From Symbiodinium kawagutii (Eukaryota; Sar; Dinophyceae; Suessiales; Symbiodiniaceae): DNA of 64,000 bases. This document shows, one piece after another, positions 10,289-20,209 of the stretch. The translations under genes were made by a program, and so were the position numbers. The notes under the pieces are model-generated. The model saw only the letters and a list, made by a program, of their open reading frames with translations. It had not been told where the DNA came from and did not search any database. Position 1 is the stretch's first letter; each line of letters starts with the position of its first letter. Location: NCBI GenBank assembly GCA_009767595.1, contig VSDK01004471.1, positions 121,697-185,696 of the forward strand, read 5' to 3'.

Positions 10289-10881
10289 TCAAATTGTACA
10301 GATCTGCTGCAAGCTGATGCTGCTGCCTTTCCTGGGCACCAAGCTGCTTGGATGTGCAGTTGAGGTTACAACTGGGATATAAACATAGCAAGATATAGCA
10401 AGTAACCATGAAAGTAGACTCCAACTCCAGCTACGAGCAGTGTTGATACACATCCAAGTGCTTGTAGAAGTTTTCTGATGTCCTAACCCAGGAAAGATCG
10501 TATCACCTGATGCAGTATGACTTGTTTTCCAACGTTGAAATGCCGCACTCTGGCCCAAACATGGTCGTTTCCATAGGAGAGACGGCAAGTATCCGAAGGT
10601 ATCTCGAAGGTTACCGTGATCTGAAAATGGTGCTCCCCAAAAAGGATTGTCTACCCACTCGAAGTGGTTTAGAGTTACCTCGATACGCCCATCTCGATCT
10701 GGCCATGCGTCTTGCTGCTCATCCTTCAGAAACTGCAATCAATTGCTGTCCATGTGAACGGCTGGCTATCAAGCTTGTTTTTTCTAGGCTAGTAGCCGTG
10801 GCTTTAACAAAACTGCAGGCCGATGTTCAGCAACGACGAGCCGAAATTCCTAACCCCCACTGCACGTTGGTATTTGGTTAA
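10289..10881. CDS. Overlapping long ORFs on both strands, strand unresolved
   Basis: The - strand frame 10738 to 10289 is open for 149 codons and contains DGRIEVTLNHFEWVDNPFWG and a Trp/Phe-rich middle. The + strand frame 10510 to 10881 is open for 123 codons and ends KLQADVQQRRAEIPNPH. Both have plausible amino-acid usage; one must be a shadow. GC content is above background. No family recognised for either. Confidence 0.35.
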
Positions 10882-10900
10882 GCCATGGTGAGTTCGGGGT

Positions 10901-11064
10901 GAGTTCACCCGCCTTTTGGTTTCGGTTTACCACCACGGCATCACTATCCCCCTGGTGGGCCCCCAGGGAACCCCATCAAAGCATCGGTCACGGCCATCAG
11001 GACACGGTGAAGCCAACTCACAAGGCGGAGCGGCTGTGCGGTGTTCAGCGGCGTCGGATAGATG
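10901..11064 (+). CDS. Exon-like island
   Basis: Frame reads EFTRLLVSVYHHGITIPLVG then PQGTPSKHRSRPSGHGEANS and on through GGAAVRCSAASDRW, reaching a stop at 11078 just past a GATG|GTTGAG donor-like site. Ser/Gly/Arg-rich linker-like; no family. Confidence 0.4.
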
Positions 11065-11368
11065 GTTGAGAAGTGTTTGATATTGTGGATACACTGGTTT
11101 AACATTTGTAGATGGTTGATAGATGATTTTCAATACATGATCAATCATAGCTAATTAATTTGGTTCAGATAAATCATCTACTTATGATTAGTACTGGGTA
11201 ATGTGGTTGATATTTGGTTCAATACCGATGAATGGCTTGATACATGATCAATCATAGTTAGTATTATTTATTAGCATTTAATCATGATCAATCATCTATA
11301 TCAACCATCTATAGGATTAATCCATTTAGGGCGGAAAAATGGCTTGATATTGTTTCATCCTTCGACAG

Positions 11369-11606
11369 TACTGCCAGCATGCCACAACGAGAACGATGAC
11401 TGTCATTGCTGGTGATCAAACCTCACCAGATGCAACTGACAAGGCAGCGTTGCTCAATACAATTGAAAGGATGGACGTCAAGATGATTTCGCAGAATGCT
11501 TGGATCACGAAAGTGATTGGCTTCAGCGAAGATGCTCAGAAGAATGTATTGGCGGCCTTACACAAGTTCGTGTCGTTTAGGCATGATGCTGATCCTCGTG
11601 CTGCAG
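11369..11606 (+). CDS. Best-bounded exon candidate
   Basis: Flanked by CCTTCGACAG| and CTGCAG|GTACGT, a consensus donor. The 79-codon frame is continuously open: MTVIAGDQTSPDATDKAALL, then NTIERMDVKMISQNAWITKV and an amphipathic stretch EDAQKNVLAALHKF. Predicted mostly helical by eye. The frame continues past the donor to 11716, which is likely intronic. Function unknown. Confidence 0.5.
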
Positions 11607-11992
11607 GTACGTACCATTGTGGATTTTGCCACAGCTGCAACTTTCGACGGAGTGTTGTGCTTTTCGGCGCAGTTTCAAGTGCAGAGAATGCCCTGGATCT
11701 GTTGCCATCAATGTGATGGTTTTTGACGGGTCCTTTTCACCCTTTTTCGTGACTTTGTGCTGGCTTGTGTCGGGTTTTGTGATCCCAATAGTGGATCTCT
11801 GCCAGCAAGTGTCCTATCGTTACATGATCAATCATGACTAATTAATTTGGTTCAGACAAACCATCTACTAATGATTCACAATGGGCAATGTGGTTAAAAA
11901 TCGATCAAGGATGGTAGATAGCACGTAGGAAATCACCCCTGGAAATACGGGCAGAACAAGCCTAGCAGTTCTGACGTCCAGCTTTTCAGTAC

Positions 11993-12150
11993 CATTTGGT
12001 AGTCCCTAACCTGGCAATGGAAAATCCACCAGAAAGAGCTTGTTCTCCAAGCCTTCCTTGTGGTAGAAACTACCACATGGCTTCCATCGCGCTTCCATAG
12101 TTTGTTTTCTTATGGCGGTTTTCCATTACCGCGGTGGCACTACCAGAGTC
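11993..12150. mobile_element. Family C MITE, diverged
   Basis: AACCTGGCAATGGAAAATCC near the left and GGTTTTCCATTACCGCGG near the right with CACTACCAGAG at the end. Enlarged and diverged relative to other C copies. Confidence 0.5.
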
Positions 12151-12250
12151 TGGTCAGGGGGTAAAATCCCAGTTGCCATTCCCAGTTCCGTTGGTACATC
12201 AACGTACAGGTCGCCTTCGTCCATCAGCATTTTTTTGATTTTCTGTTATA

Positions 12251-12369
12251 CTCTGGTAAACCAACATAGCAATGGAAAATTACCATGTTTCATAGAGAAA
12301 CCCTGCGAAACAATTGAAAATTGGTCGATTTTCATGGATTTTCTATTGCTATGTTAGTTTAACACAGGG
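12251..12369. mobile_element. Family C MITE with TA duplication
   Basis: Ends CTCTGGTAAACCAACATAGC and GCTATGTTAGTTTAACACAG, flanked by TA at 12249-12250 and 12370-12371. It sits in the + frame that starts at 12112; removing it plus one TA keeps that frame open for about 20 further codons. Confidence 0.8.
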
Positions 12370-12419
12370 TATCAACTATTACCAGCCATGATTGACTGTC
12401 AATTTACTGTCTTACTGAT

Positions 12420-12760
12420 TATTAAACATCGTTATTGATTATCAACCATCATTATTGATCATAAATGACCATTCATTGTTAACTATCATCCTTGATCATG
12501 AACCATCATCATTGACTATTGCCCATCATCAATAACCAATTAGAAACGATTGACTATTACCCATCATGGATCATACGCCAAGACTTAACCATTATAAAGA
12601 TCATTACCCATCATCATTGACTATTACCCATCATTGATTACCCATCATTGATTACCCATCATTGATTACCCATCATTACCCGTCATTGATTACCCATCAT
12701 TGATTACCCATCATTACCCATCATTCATGACCCATCATCAGTGATCATTAGCCAATACTT
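12420..12760 (+). repeat. CATCATTGATTACC tandem array
   Basis: Around 12600-12735 the unit ACCCATCATTGATT repeats with little variation. The flanks are more degenerate ATCATTGACT words. Confidence 0.8.
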
Positions 12761-12786
12761 AACCATTATAAACGCTGATATCAAGC

Positions 12787-12975
12787 CATGGGCCCCTGGG
12801 TGGACACCGTTGCCAGGCGAGACCCTCCGAGACCATTGCCGCCATGATCCACGGCGCCAGTTGTTCGGATGCCGCTTGGTGGCAGCCGCCACGTGTGAGG
12901 TGCCCCGTAAGGTTTGAGCCAGGTCACCCAGGGGAACCCTCAGAGTTGCCTCATGTCTTGTTACCAACCAAGTGA
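12787..12975 (+). CDS. Exon-like island
   Basis: Frame reads GGHRCQARPSETIAAMIHGA, then SCSDAAWWQPPRVRCPVRFE and PGHPGEPSELPHVL, open to a stop at 12973. Cys/Trp/Pro-rich. A - strand frame (12725-12967) is open too. No family. Confidence 0.4.
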   Translation, partial: HGPLGGHRCQARPSETIAAMIHGASCSDAAWWQPPRVRCPVRFEPGHPGEPSELPHVLLPTK

Positions 12976-13280
12976 CTGACTAAAGTGACTAAGTGACTTA
13001 CTGACTGACTGACTCACTAACAAGGTAAGTAACTAATTAAGCGAATTATTGGCACTGTTGTCTATTTCATTGTCTTCCCAGATGCCACGTTGTTATTTGA
13101 AATTACGCAAGGAACTATTGTTATCTATGATATTCAACTGTGGGTTTGACTAACCAGCTATTGTTTTCAAACTTGTTGGTATTAGTACCTTTGAGCAACT
13201 GTTATCCAACTATTGTTGTAACCGTTATAAATCCGTGGACAACTGTTGGTCGAATTGATTTGTCCGCGGCTATCCCAACA
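12960..13280. other. Non-coding, ACTGACTGACT then AT-rich
   Basis: Short (GACT)n patch at 12972-13015 followed by ordinary AT-rich sequence with AACTATTGTT words. Confidence 0.5.
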
Positions 13281-13608
13281 ATTGTGTGAAGAACCAGGAT
13301 GTACGGTGCCCTTGGCTCACAGCCATACTTGTGTTTTCGGATAGTTTTGGTTCTTCATCGTTCTTAACCGGTGTCAACCATTGCCACTGTGAATTGCCAC
13401 TAGATCAAGTCGTATTCTGGTCAACCTTAGTATTGTTGGTCATAACATACCAGCCACACCATGAGTCATTCAATATGACCATACTATGATCATTTGTGAT
13501 CATTCCCTATGCTTCCATTTGCCGCCAGGTGACCGGCTGGCTACCATTGTTGTGTTGTTTGGGGTTGGTTACCTACTGAAACGGTAACTGGAAAAATAGG
13601 GATTATTC

Positions 13609-13718
13609 GGGGATTTCTCAAAGTTTGGAACCCCCAAAATCGATGCTTTCTTACTTTAACTGGATTTGATATGTTGATATTGGATGATTCAGGTGTACCC
13701 CCATTTCGAGAAGCTACC
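13609..13718. mobile_element. Family A MITE, diverged
   Basis: Ends GGATTTCTCAAAGTTTGG and CCCATTTCGAGAAGCTACC around a TTGATATGTTGATATTGG core. Confidence 0.55.
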
Positions 13719-13750
13719 ATATTGTGATCATTGTGGGTCATTCTTAGCAG

Positions 13751-13823
13751 GTCACAACATATCACGGTGGCCGCAGAAGCGTTGCATTCTGCACTGCGTG
13801 TTGAGCTGTTGGATTTCGTTCCT
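13751..13823 (+). CDS. Exon-like island with both splice-like borders
   Basis: Between TTAGCAG| and GTTCCT|GTATGA. Frame reads SQHITVAAEALHSALRVELL then DFVP. Helical; function unknown. Confidence 0.4.
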
Positions 13824-14006
13824 GTATGACCAGAGATCGGAGGCATGAGCGATGCACATATAAATGAAGTTCCGTCAGAATTTGCGTTCATTCATGTAGT
13901 ATGCGGGCCTGCATTGGATTCAAGATCCTGCCGAAAACATCGCAAAACGATAGGGGACTCTCAAAAAAACGATACCTATTTTCAATAATTACATGTCGGG
14001 TGCTTC

Positions 14007-14540
14007 GTGCTTTATTGTTTGATAGCCATTTCTGTAGCTATTTCGGTTGGGGAGTTTAAAGTTAGTGCCTCATTACTCAGCATGGTTCGCAAAAGAGTGA
14101 AAGTACGTTTCGATCTCAGGACTGGTTGGGCCAAAAAGCTCTTGTTTTCCCAGAACAAGTTTTCCAAAATAAACACTCCGCAGAACGATACTCAAAACGA
14201 TACCCAAAACGATACCCAAAATAAACAAAAGTGCCTCTTTCTTGGGAGTCGTCCACACATAGCTTCAACAGCTGACCAGGGCCAAGTGTTACAACCTGTA
14301 CTTCAGGGCAGTGAAGGGCAAGCGGCCATCAGACGCCGTGTGACTAACAATGACACGCTGAGGGCAGGATTATCACACAACTCATGTTTGAAGCGAGACC
14401 ATTGCCACACCACTTCAAGACATGGAATTCCTACACGGGAATGCCTGAACGCCAAAACACTGAAAAACGATAGGGGACTCTCTAATCCTGTCACGCATGT
14501 TGCACGAACCACAAATTTAGACCGTGGCTCAAATACATAG
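14007..14540 (+). CDS. ORF of 177 codons, unknown
   Basis: One of the longer ORFs outside the retrotransposon. Contains a short NDTQ repeat from three AACGATACCCAA units (14185-14225) and a basic middle (MVRKRVKVRF). Within it, another frame bounded by TTCAACAG| and GACGCC|GTGTGA (14272-14337) reads LTRAKCYNLYFRAVKGKRPS and may be the real exon. No family. Confidence 0.25.
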   Translation: MLYCLIAISVAISVGEFKVSASLLSMVRKRVKVRFDLRTGWAKKLLFSQNKFSKINTPQNDTQNDTQNDTQNKQKCLFLGSRPHIASTADQGQVLQPVLQGSEGQAAIRRRVTNNDTLRAGLSHNSCLKRDHCHTTSRHGIPTRECLNAKTLKNDRGLSNPVTHVARTTNLDRGSNT

Positions 14541-14693
14541 ACATATATGGCTTTGTGTTAATGTGGGGCAATCCATCGCCCACGAAAAAATGATCATTTT
14601 ACTAGGAAACCACTGGTTTTGGGGGTGACATTATTTTGGCACATACCCATATGTAAGGAGATACAAAGATGGAAAAAACAAATCAATCGAGCG

Positions 14694-14741
14694 ATAGATA
14701 GATAGATGGAGAGGCAAATAGATAGATCGATCTATAGATCA

Positions 14742-14811
<70 letters not shown>

Positions 14812-14812
14812 C
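14694..14812. repeat. (GATA)n microsatellite
   Basis: GATA/ATAG tetranucleotides, uninterrupted from about 14740 to 14810. Confidence 0.95.
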
Positions 14813-15201
14813 GTTACATAGGTATTATAGGCATTTATACTCAATCATATGTATATACGAACCTTGGTAGTAATCAGCCATATTTGAGTTATGCGAGGCA
14901 TGTGATTAAGAGATATGTGACAGTGGCAGTTCATCAAAACTGGTGAGAATTGATCATTGAGTTTTTTTCCAAGTGGTCAATCTGAATAACAAGACCCATT
15001 AACTGTCAGCATAATTGCGTTTCCTACTTGAACGTGCATCCCCACTGCTCGTAACTGGCTATATTCAGAATGGTTATAGGGCTTAGTTCACCCGCCCCAA
15101 AGAGGGCTATGGCGATTATGGTTATATAAAGCTCTTACTATTAAAGGCTATATAAGTTCACCCGCCTCAAAAAGGGCTGTGGCTACTATGACTTATGTTT
15201 T

Positions 15202-15384
15202 GTAGTTTCTTCAAATGGGGGTACCGGAAAATCATCTAATGTTGTTGATCTTTAGTAATATGGCTATGGGTCAAATCCCTGAACCCCTGGTTCCAATCAT
15301 TAACCATTGTTTTCCCTATTAATATTGACCCATAGCCATATGCCATTCATTTTTTGAGGTTTTCCAATTTTAAGAAAGACCCAC
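15202..15384. mobile_element. Family A MITE interrupted by a family B MITE
   Basis: Left end TAGTTTCTTCAAATGGGGG, right end TTTTAAGAAAGACCCAC, with TTTAGTAAT and ATTCATTTTTTGAGG on either side of the inserted B element. Removing B plus one ATAT restores a normal A core. Confidence 0.75.
15262..15337 (-). mobile_element. Family B MITE nested in family A
   Basis: 76 bp, GGCTATGGGTC to GACCCATAGCC, flanked by ATAT at 15258-15261 and 15338-15341. One of the shortest full-ended B copies. Confidence 0.85.
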
Positions 15385-15405
15385 ATGACTCCCAAGAAGC
15401 CATGA

Positions 15406-15568
15406 TCTGATTCCCGGAAGTGGATGACCAAGTCCATAACAGAAGGACTGTTGACCGCTGAGCTGCAATGGGAAGGAGGATGTACCAAGCACCTGTGTCA
15501 CTTGATACGCCACCGATTTCGGTGGGATATGGTGGGAGTGTTTTTCAACTCGTTACAGTACTACTTGG
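15406..15568 (+). CDS. Exon-like island, donor-bounded
   Basis: Open frame after an upstream TGA reads DSRKWMTKSITEGLLTAELQ, then WEGGCTKHLCHLIRHRFRWD and MVGVFFNSLQYYLG, ending at TTGG|GTGAGAG. Good amino-acid mix; no family recognised. Confidence 0.45.
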
Positions 15569-15888
15569 GTGAGAGTATATAATCATGTTCCCATGAATCC
15601 CATTGGGGCACCTATGCCCTTCAACATGAGCCCTACGCAAAGGAGATGACAACCCTACTATGGGGCTGCTTCTGTCAAGCATCGTTACCATATTTTTTCC
15701 CCGATATATGAGGATGGATCAATACCAGCCATAACAAAGAGGTGGTAATCTTCACGAGGGGTACTAGGCTTTTGACACACAGCCATATCTTTTTGGTGGA
15801 TGTTAGAGGATGTTGCAGGTGTTAAGTATCGCACCATCGACCAAACCAACGATGGACGAACTAGAATGGCATGACTAAGGGTGCACAG

Positions 15889-16004
15889 CACCACTGCTCT
15901 GGAGCATGGGATCACACCGACAGAAACCCTCAGGACAATGATGAGAAGCGCATTCGGGCGTACATTGCAGGCAATGAAGTGCACATCCAGGCAATACGGC
16001 GGCC
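15889..16004 (+). CDS. Exon-like island with both splice-like borders
   Basis: Between GTGCACAG| and CGGCC|GTAGCA. Frame reads HHCSGAWDHTDRNPQDNDEK then RIRAYIAGNEVHIQAIRR, with the in-frame TAG lying in the donor. A 165-codon - strand frame overlaps and is treated as the shadow. Confidence 0.4.
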
Positions 16005-16189
16005 GTAGCACGGAGTAAGCTGGACCAACAGTGGGACATTCGCAATTGCAATGGAGGGATAGATTCATGCTTGGTAACTTCCTTTCTGTAAAGTGGTTGG
16101 TTCTGGATGGTAACGGACAGCAATAGGGCTGATGCATTTGATACTGAGAGGGATGCAACTGACGAGCATTTGATGAAAACAAAATCTGA

Positions 16190-16372
16190 GTATTTTACCA
16201 GCCCGCAGATCTACCCGGCTTATTCTTTGGGCAGGAATTCATGGCAACGGTTGGTAGAAAAACACCATGGCTGACTGGGTTGGCAGGGCCAACCCATGGA
16301 GGTTGCAGCTTGGGGCAGTGCCTCATCCAACCTTCAGAATCAACTGCTGGCGTTTGGAAGAGGCAACCCGTA
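16190..16372 (+). CDS. Coding segment left of a family C insertion
   Basis: Open from 16190 (stop TGA at 16187). Reads PADLPGLFFGQEFMATVGRK, then TPWLTGLAGPTHGGCSLGQC and LIQPSESTAGVWKRQPV, at which point a C element begins. The frame resumes in phase at 16493. Together the two parts form about 112 uninterrupted codons. No domain recognised. Confidence 0.5.
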
Positions 16373-16490
16373 CCCTCTGTTAGTCCCTCACCTGGCAACG
16401 GATTTTCACCACCATAGAAATAGACGGTTTCCTAGGGTTTCCTATTAACAACGAGGTGATCTTCCATTACCAGGTTAGATTACAAGAGAG
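16373..16490. mobile_element. Family C MITE acting as a candidate intron
   Basis: Left end CCCTCTGTTAGTCCCTCACC, right end CCAGGTTAGATTACAAGAGA. Flanked by TA (16371-16372) and CA (16491-16492), a probable decayed TA duplication. Exact removal joins two open frames in phase. A canonical alternative, CTCT|GTTAGT with TTACAAG|AGAGCA, is also in phase and adds four codons. Confidence 0.7.
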
Positions 16491-16492
16491 CA

Positions 16493-16645
16493 CGTCAAAC
16501 TCCGGCTGCTAATCCTGATGACCTGGCATTTCTGGGAGCTAACAAAGCCCTGGATGCTTTGTATAGGGTCAAGAGTGATGCGGCACCGCGCAGAGTCCAA
16601 TGGATTCTAGTGGGTGATTTGATTGACATTACTATTTTCCTTCAA
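16493..16645 (+). CDS. Coding segment right of the family C insertion
   Basis: Continues the frame as RQTPAANPDDLAFLGANKAL then DALYRVKSDAAPRRVQWIL; a donor-like CTA|GTGGGT lies at 16609/16610 and the stop at 16646. Helical, Ala/Asp/Lys-rich; no family recognised. Confidence 0.5.
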
Positions 16646-16705
16646 TAGTGGTTAGGAATGGCCAAGAATAGAGGATAACAATCAACAACAGTAGTTAAAC
16701 AACTA

Positions 16706-16828
16706 CTAGGTTGGTGGTTTGATTGATCTTTTATTTTTTTTCTCGTATTTGGAATATTTGGGATGATTTTGGATGGTCGGTTGATTGACAAGCATATTTT
16801 TCATAGGAATTATAGCCATCAACCAGGA
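16706..16828 (+). mobile_element. Family D MITE, diverged
   Basis: TTGGTGGTTTGATTGA at the left, GATTGACAAGCATATTTTTC in the right half, imperfect right end. Confidence 0.65.
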
Positions 16829-17181
16829 TTGTGTTTGAAAACGCCAGCAGCTTTAGTGCCAGGACATGATCAAAGCGTTGGCAACCAAGAAGTCGAAAGG
16901 ACCGGTGGCTGGGGGTTGAGTTTCAGGGCCCGGGATGGCTATTTTAAAGGCATGGGATATTTTAAGGGGGCATTGGCATGGGATCTCACTTGATTTGAGT
17001 CGATTTTTTTTTCAAAGTCTTCATCAAGATCTCCAAGCTATGGACCCAATTGAAGGTTTTCATAAGCTGGAATTGAATCTTCATCCTCCATCATCCTCCA
17101 ACATGTTTGGTTTCTGGTATGTTGTTGTTCACGTATTTCGAGAAATTGCGGTCCGTAATCATCGATTGCTCCCATTTGCAG

Positions 17182-17226
17182 ATGGTCTACCCCAAAGTCA
17201 CGTGGGGTCACAGCCAGGATCGACCC
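17182..17226 (+). CDS. Short exon-like island
   Basis: Between CCCATTTGCAG| and GACCC|GTGAGA. Reads MVYPKVTWGHSQDRP. Very short; supported mainly by two good splice-like borders. A + frame open 16935-17303 covers the area in another phase. Confidence 0.3.
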
Positions 17227-17268
17227 GTGAGAATGGTCGTGATTGGAAAACACTAGACAAAGTTATGC

Positions 17269-17350
17269 TCAAAATAGAGGTCCCCAAAAACATCCAATGT
17301 TAGTCATTTGTAGTAATGAACCAACCATTTTTGGTGGTTCCTAAAACAAA
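17269..17350. mobile_element. Family A fragment
   Basis: ATAGAGGTCCCC, then AGTAATGAACCAACCATTTT; lacks proper outer ends. Confidence 0.45.
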
Positions 17351-17374
17351 ATCATGCTCAAAATGCCTATATCA

Positions 17375-17584
17375 TGCATGGGCTGCCGCCCCTACCAACC
17401 AGCTGATCCGCGGTTGCCTATAGGCTCTGGTTGTCCTTGAATGATACTTAAAGGCATTCAAACTTCTGCCGCACTTGCAAGTGATGGCAGTGGATGAGAG
17501 GCGTAGCGACATTCGAAGGCGTTGAAGGAAGCTAGATGCGAGTAGCTGAAATTTGCCTGGACTGGCATTGAAGACTTGGATCAC
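17375..17584 (-). CDS. Exon-like island with CxC motif
   Basis: Open 70-codon - frame: MIQVFNASPGKFQLLASSFL, then LRMSLRLSSTAITCKCGRSL and a basic tail. CKCGRSL followed by two His/Arg-rich residues could be part of a zinc-binding motif, but no complete finger is visible. Confidence 0.35.
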
Positions 17585-17589
17585 TGGAT

Positions 17590-17860
17590 CGGACGGAGAT
17601 TGAAAACATCAGTGGCCATTAGGCTTCATGATTCAAGCATCATTCAACCATCATACCATCAATCAGACATGGTTTAGCATTCTTTAGCCATTAGATACCC
17701 TTTTAATCATCAATCCACCATCATTTAACCATCATCATACCCTCACCAATGAACCAACCAAAAATGACTCATTAAGTAACCATGATTCAAGCATCATACT
17801 ATCAATCAAACCTCAGCCATCAAATACCCTTTTGTTGATTTTTAGTAATTCATCAAGAAT
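17590..17860. other. AT-rich filler with ATCATTCAACCATC words
   Basis: Background words; no gene seen. Confidence 0.55.
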
Positions 17861-17871
17861 TATTCGAATAT

Positions 17872-17979
17872 GGCTATGGGTCAAAACCCCGTACCCCTGG
17901 TTCCCCCATCATTAACCATTGTTTTCCTTATTATTGTTGATTACTATCCCCCATTATTGGTTGGTTAATACCCATTGCC
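17872..17979 (-). mobile_element. Family B MITE, reverse orientation
   Basis: GGCTATGGGTCAAAACCCCG to ACCCATTGCC. Partner of the forward copy at 18179; the two bracket a GC-rich island. Confidence 0.8.
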
Positions 17980-17994
17980 AAATATCATGATAAT

Positions 17995-18174
17995 CTGGCA
18001 AGCAAGGGCACTTTTTTCACCATCGCATCATATCCCCCGCATTTCACCCACGCGAACCGGGCCCGCTCCGTTTCACCACGAGGACGAAGGCCTTCGGTGG
18101 AATGCCATGAGGAGATGCGATGGGGTGCGCACCATGGGTTGGCGATGGTCAAACCAGGGGTAACTCCAACGGTG
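17995..18174 (+). CDS. Exon-like island between two inverted B elements
   Basis: Open in more than one frame: RISPTRTGPAPFHHEDEGLR and HFTHANRARSVSPRGRRPSV on +, and a - frame as well. GC-rich, Arg/His-rich. Frame unresolved. Confidence 0.25.
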
Positions 18175-18178
18175 ATAC

Positions 18179-18291
18179 GGCTATGGGTCAATATTAACCA
18201 ACCAACCATGGGGATAATGACCAACCAACTATAGGGAAAACAATGGTTAATGATAGGGGGAACCACTGGTACAGGGTTTTGACCCACTGGC
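18179..18291 (+). mobile_element. Family B MITE with ATAC duplication
   Basis: GGCTATGGGTCAATATTAAC to TTTTGACCCACTGGC, flanked by ATAC at 18175-18178 and 18292-18295. Confidence 0.85.
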
Positions 18292-18299
18292 ATACCCCA

Positions 18300-19375
18300 A
18301 AAACCATTGGTTTATAACAGATTGGGGGTTTTGTAATTTTGGCCCATACCCGTATAGTGATGGTTAGTTAAACCTATGGGTATTATGCGTATAGTGGTTA
18401 AACCTATGGTGGCTGAATGAGAATGAATGAGCTTGTATAGTGATGGCTAGCATGATGATAACATGATCACACAATTATGGTGGAATGATGGTATAGTGAT
18501 GATTATTGACATTGTATAGTGATGTTGAAATGATGGTAAAATGATGATTAGCTGGTTGAAATGAAGTATAATGATGGTTCGTAATGGTTGATAGCCGACA
18601 ACAATTCACAATCAAGCTGGTGAAATGATGGTCCATGATGGTAAGTAGTGGCTGTTTTGTTTTTTGCACTGCTATTGCACAGCGTTAATCGTCTCTTATT
18701 AATAGCAAACAGTTGATGAAGAATGGCGAACGGTTGCTAAGAGGTTGCTAATAGTTGCTAACAATCGTTGTTAAGAATGCGTGTTAACAGGATGGCTTTT
18801 GATAGCGGTTATGAACAATTGTTGCCAAGCGATTTCAGCAGATTAATAATGGCTATAGATGGTTAGTGATGGTAAGCAACGGGCAAAATCTCATTGACAA
18901 TAGTTTTTAATGGTTACTGTAGCTCCTTCTTATGAATCGTGGCTATCAATAGTTAATTAACTGTCTTGTTATTGGTGAAGACCTTATGGCCATCGGCTAT
19001 CAATTGCGAGTGATGGTCAATGACGGCAAATAGCCGATTGGTCATATTGATAGCAGTTGACAAAGGTAAGTCATTAATATATGATTTCCAATAGTTGGTG
19101 AGTAGCAATAATTATCAATCATTGATTATTGATTTATCATGTCTACTAATTTTTACTCATAGGTCATGGATGAGTCAATGATCAATCATTGATGATTTTT
19201 CACATCCAATACTACTTGATCATTTTCCGCCCATGTTATTAATAATGAATATCATCATATAGGTAATGATGATTGATGAAGGATCATCTATTGATCTCTA
19301 ACCATTCATTAACCATGATGCTAATCATCACGATCATGTCATGATCATGTATGAATCTATCAGACCCTGGTTCCC
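18300..19375. other. AT-rich filler, ATGGT/GTTGAT words
   Basis: Long stretch of GATGGTTAGTGATGG-type words, switching to ATCATTGATTATTG words after 19050. A fragment at 18300-18350 (CATTGGTTTATAACAG, then TTGGCCCATACC) resembles one at 14608-14650 and may be a fifth repeat family. No gene seen. Confidence 0.5.
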
Positions 19376-19385
19376 CCAAATACTT

Positions 19386-19508
19386 GGCTATGGGTCAAAA
19401 CCCTTAGTCCCCCTGGTTCCCCCAACATGAACCATTGTTTTCCTTATGATTGTTGGTTCGAACCTCCTATAAAATTGGTTGGTGGTTGGTTGATATTGAC
19501 CCATAGCC
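19386..19508 (-). mobile_element. Family B MITE, reverse orientation
   Basis: GGCTATGGGTCAAAACCC to TTGACCCATAGCC; continues leftward-module sequence to about 19640 (reverse long form). Confidence 0.85.
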
Positions 19509-19596
19509 AAATAGTTGGTATACATCCCCTATACTTGTAAGTTATCATCCCCTATCATTAACCATTCACCAGCTATTATTGGTTGGGTAACTGCTT

Positions 19597-19920
19597 GGCT
19601 AGTTACTTACCAACCAGCCACCAACCATTGCCACCAGCGACCATCACTCATCCTGGCCGCCTTCCAAATAACAAACAATTGCCACCAGCAACCATTGACC
19701 CATGGCTACTTAACAAACCCAAGTCCTAACGAAACGTTTCGCCACAGAAGTTGCGGTCAAAGGACGAGCAGGGCCCGCCGAGTCCACCTGCCGTGGTACC
19801 GGGGGCCGCCCCTTCTGCTCCAGCTCCGGCTGGTCCACCGGCCGCCAGCAGACCCTTGGAAGGCCAGGATGAGTGGTGGCTGGTGGCAATGGTTGGTGGC
19901 TGGTTGGTAAGTAACTAGCC
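19597..19920. repeat. Inverted duplication including the end of a coding-like island
   Basis: Left arm 19597-19664 and right arm 19857-19920 are reverse complements with few mismatches (GGCTAGTTACTTACCAACC on the left). The arms include the GGCCAGGATGAGTG end of the island at 19740-19905 as well as flanking filler. The loop is about 190 bp. Confidence 0.8.
19740..19905 (+). CDS. Exon-like island, Pro/Ala-rich
   Basis: Frame reads VSPQKLRSKDEQGPPSPPAV then VPGAAPSAPAPAGPPAASRP and LEGQDEWW before GCTG|GTGGCA. Linker-like low-complexity region of a larger protein. Other frames are also open because of GC richness. Confidence 0.4.
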
Positions 19921-20077
19921 TAATGTTAAGGTTGGTTGGTTGACTGATGGTTAATGGCTGGTTACTGGTTGAATAGTAACTAGCCAAGCAGTTACCCAAC
20001 CAATGTTATGGCTGGTTTAGCTGGTTAGTAATAGGGGATGATAACTAAGAATTATAGGGGATATATACCAAGCATAT

Positions 20078-20198
20078 GACGAGCTGGGTCAATATTTCGC
20101 AACCAACGTTCATTGGGGTTAACCACCAACAATTTCATAGGGAAAACAATGGTAAATGATAGGGGAACCAGGGGTACGGGGTGAACTGACCCACAGCC
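20078..20198 (+). mobile_element. Family B MITE, with upstream long module
   Basis: GACGAGCTGGGTCAATATTT to TGACCCACAGCC; the long-form module CAATGTTATAGCTGG starts about 20000. AAGTAACTAGCCTAATG is found on both sides (19909 and 20199), a possible duplication of target sequence. Confidence 0.8.
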
Positions 20199-20209
20199 AA
20201 GTAACTAGC

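Noticed and set aside
15685-16182. 165-codon - strand ORF
   Set aside because: Overlaps a + strand island with better borders and composition; treated as a shadow.
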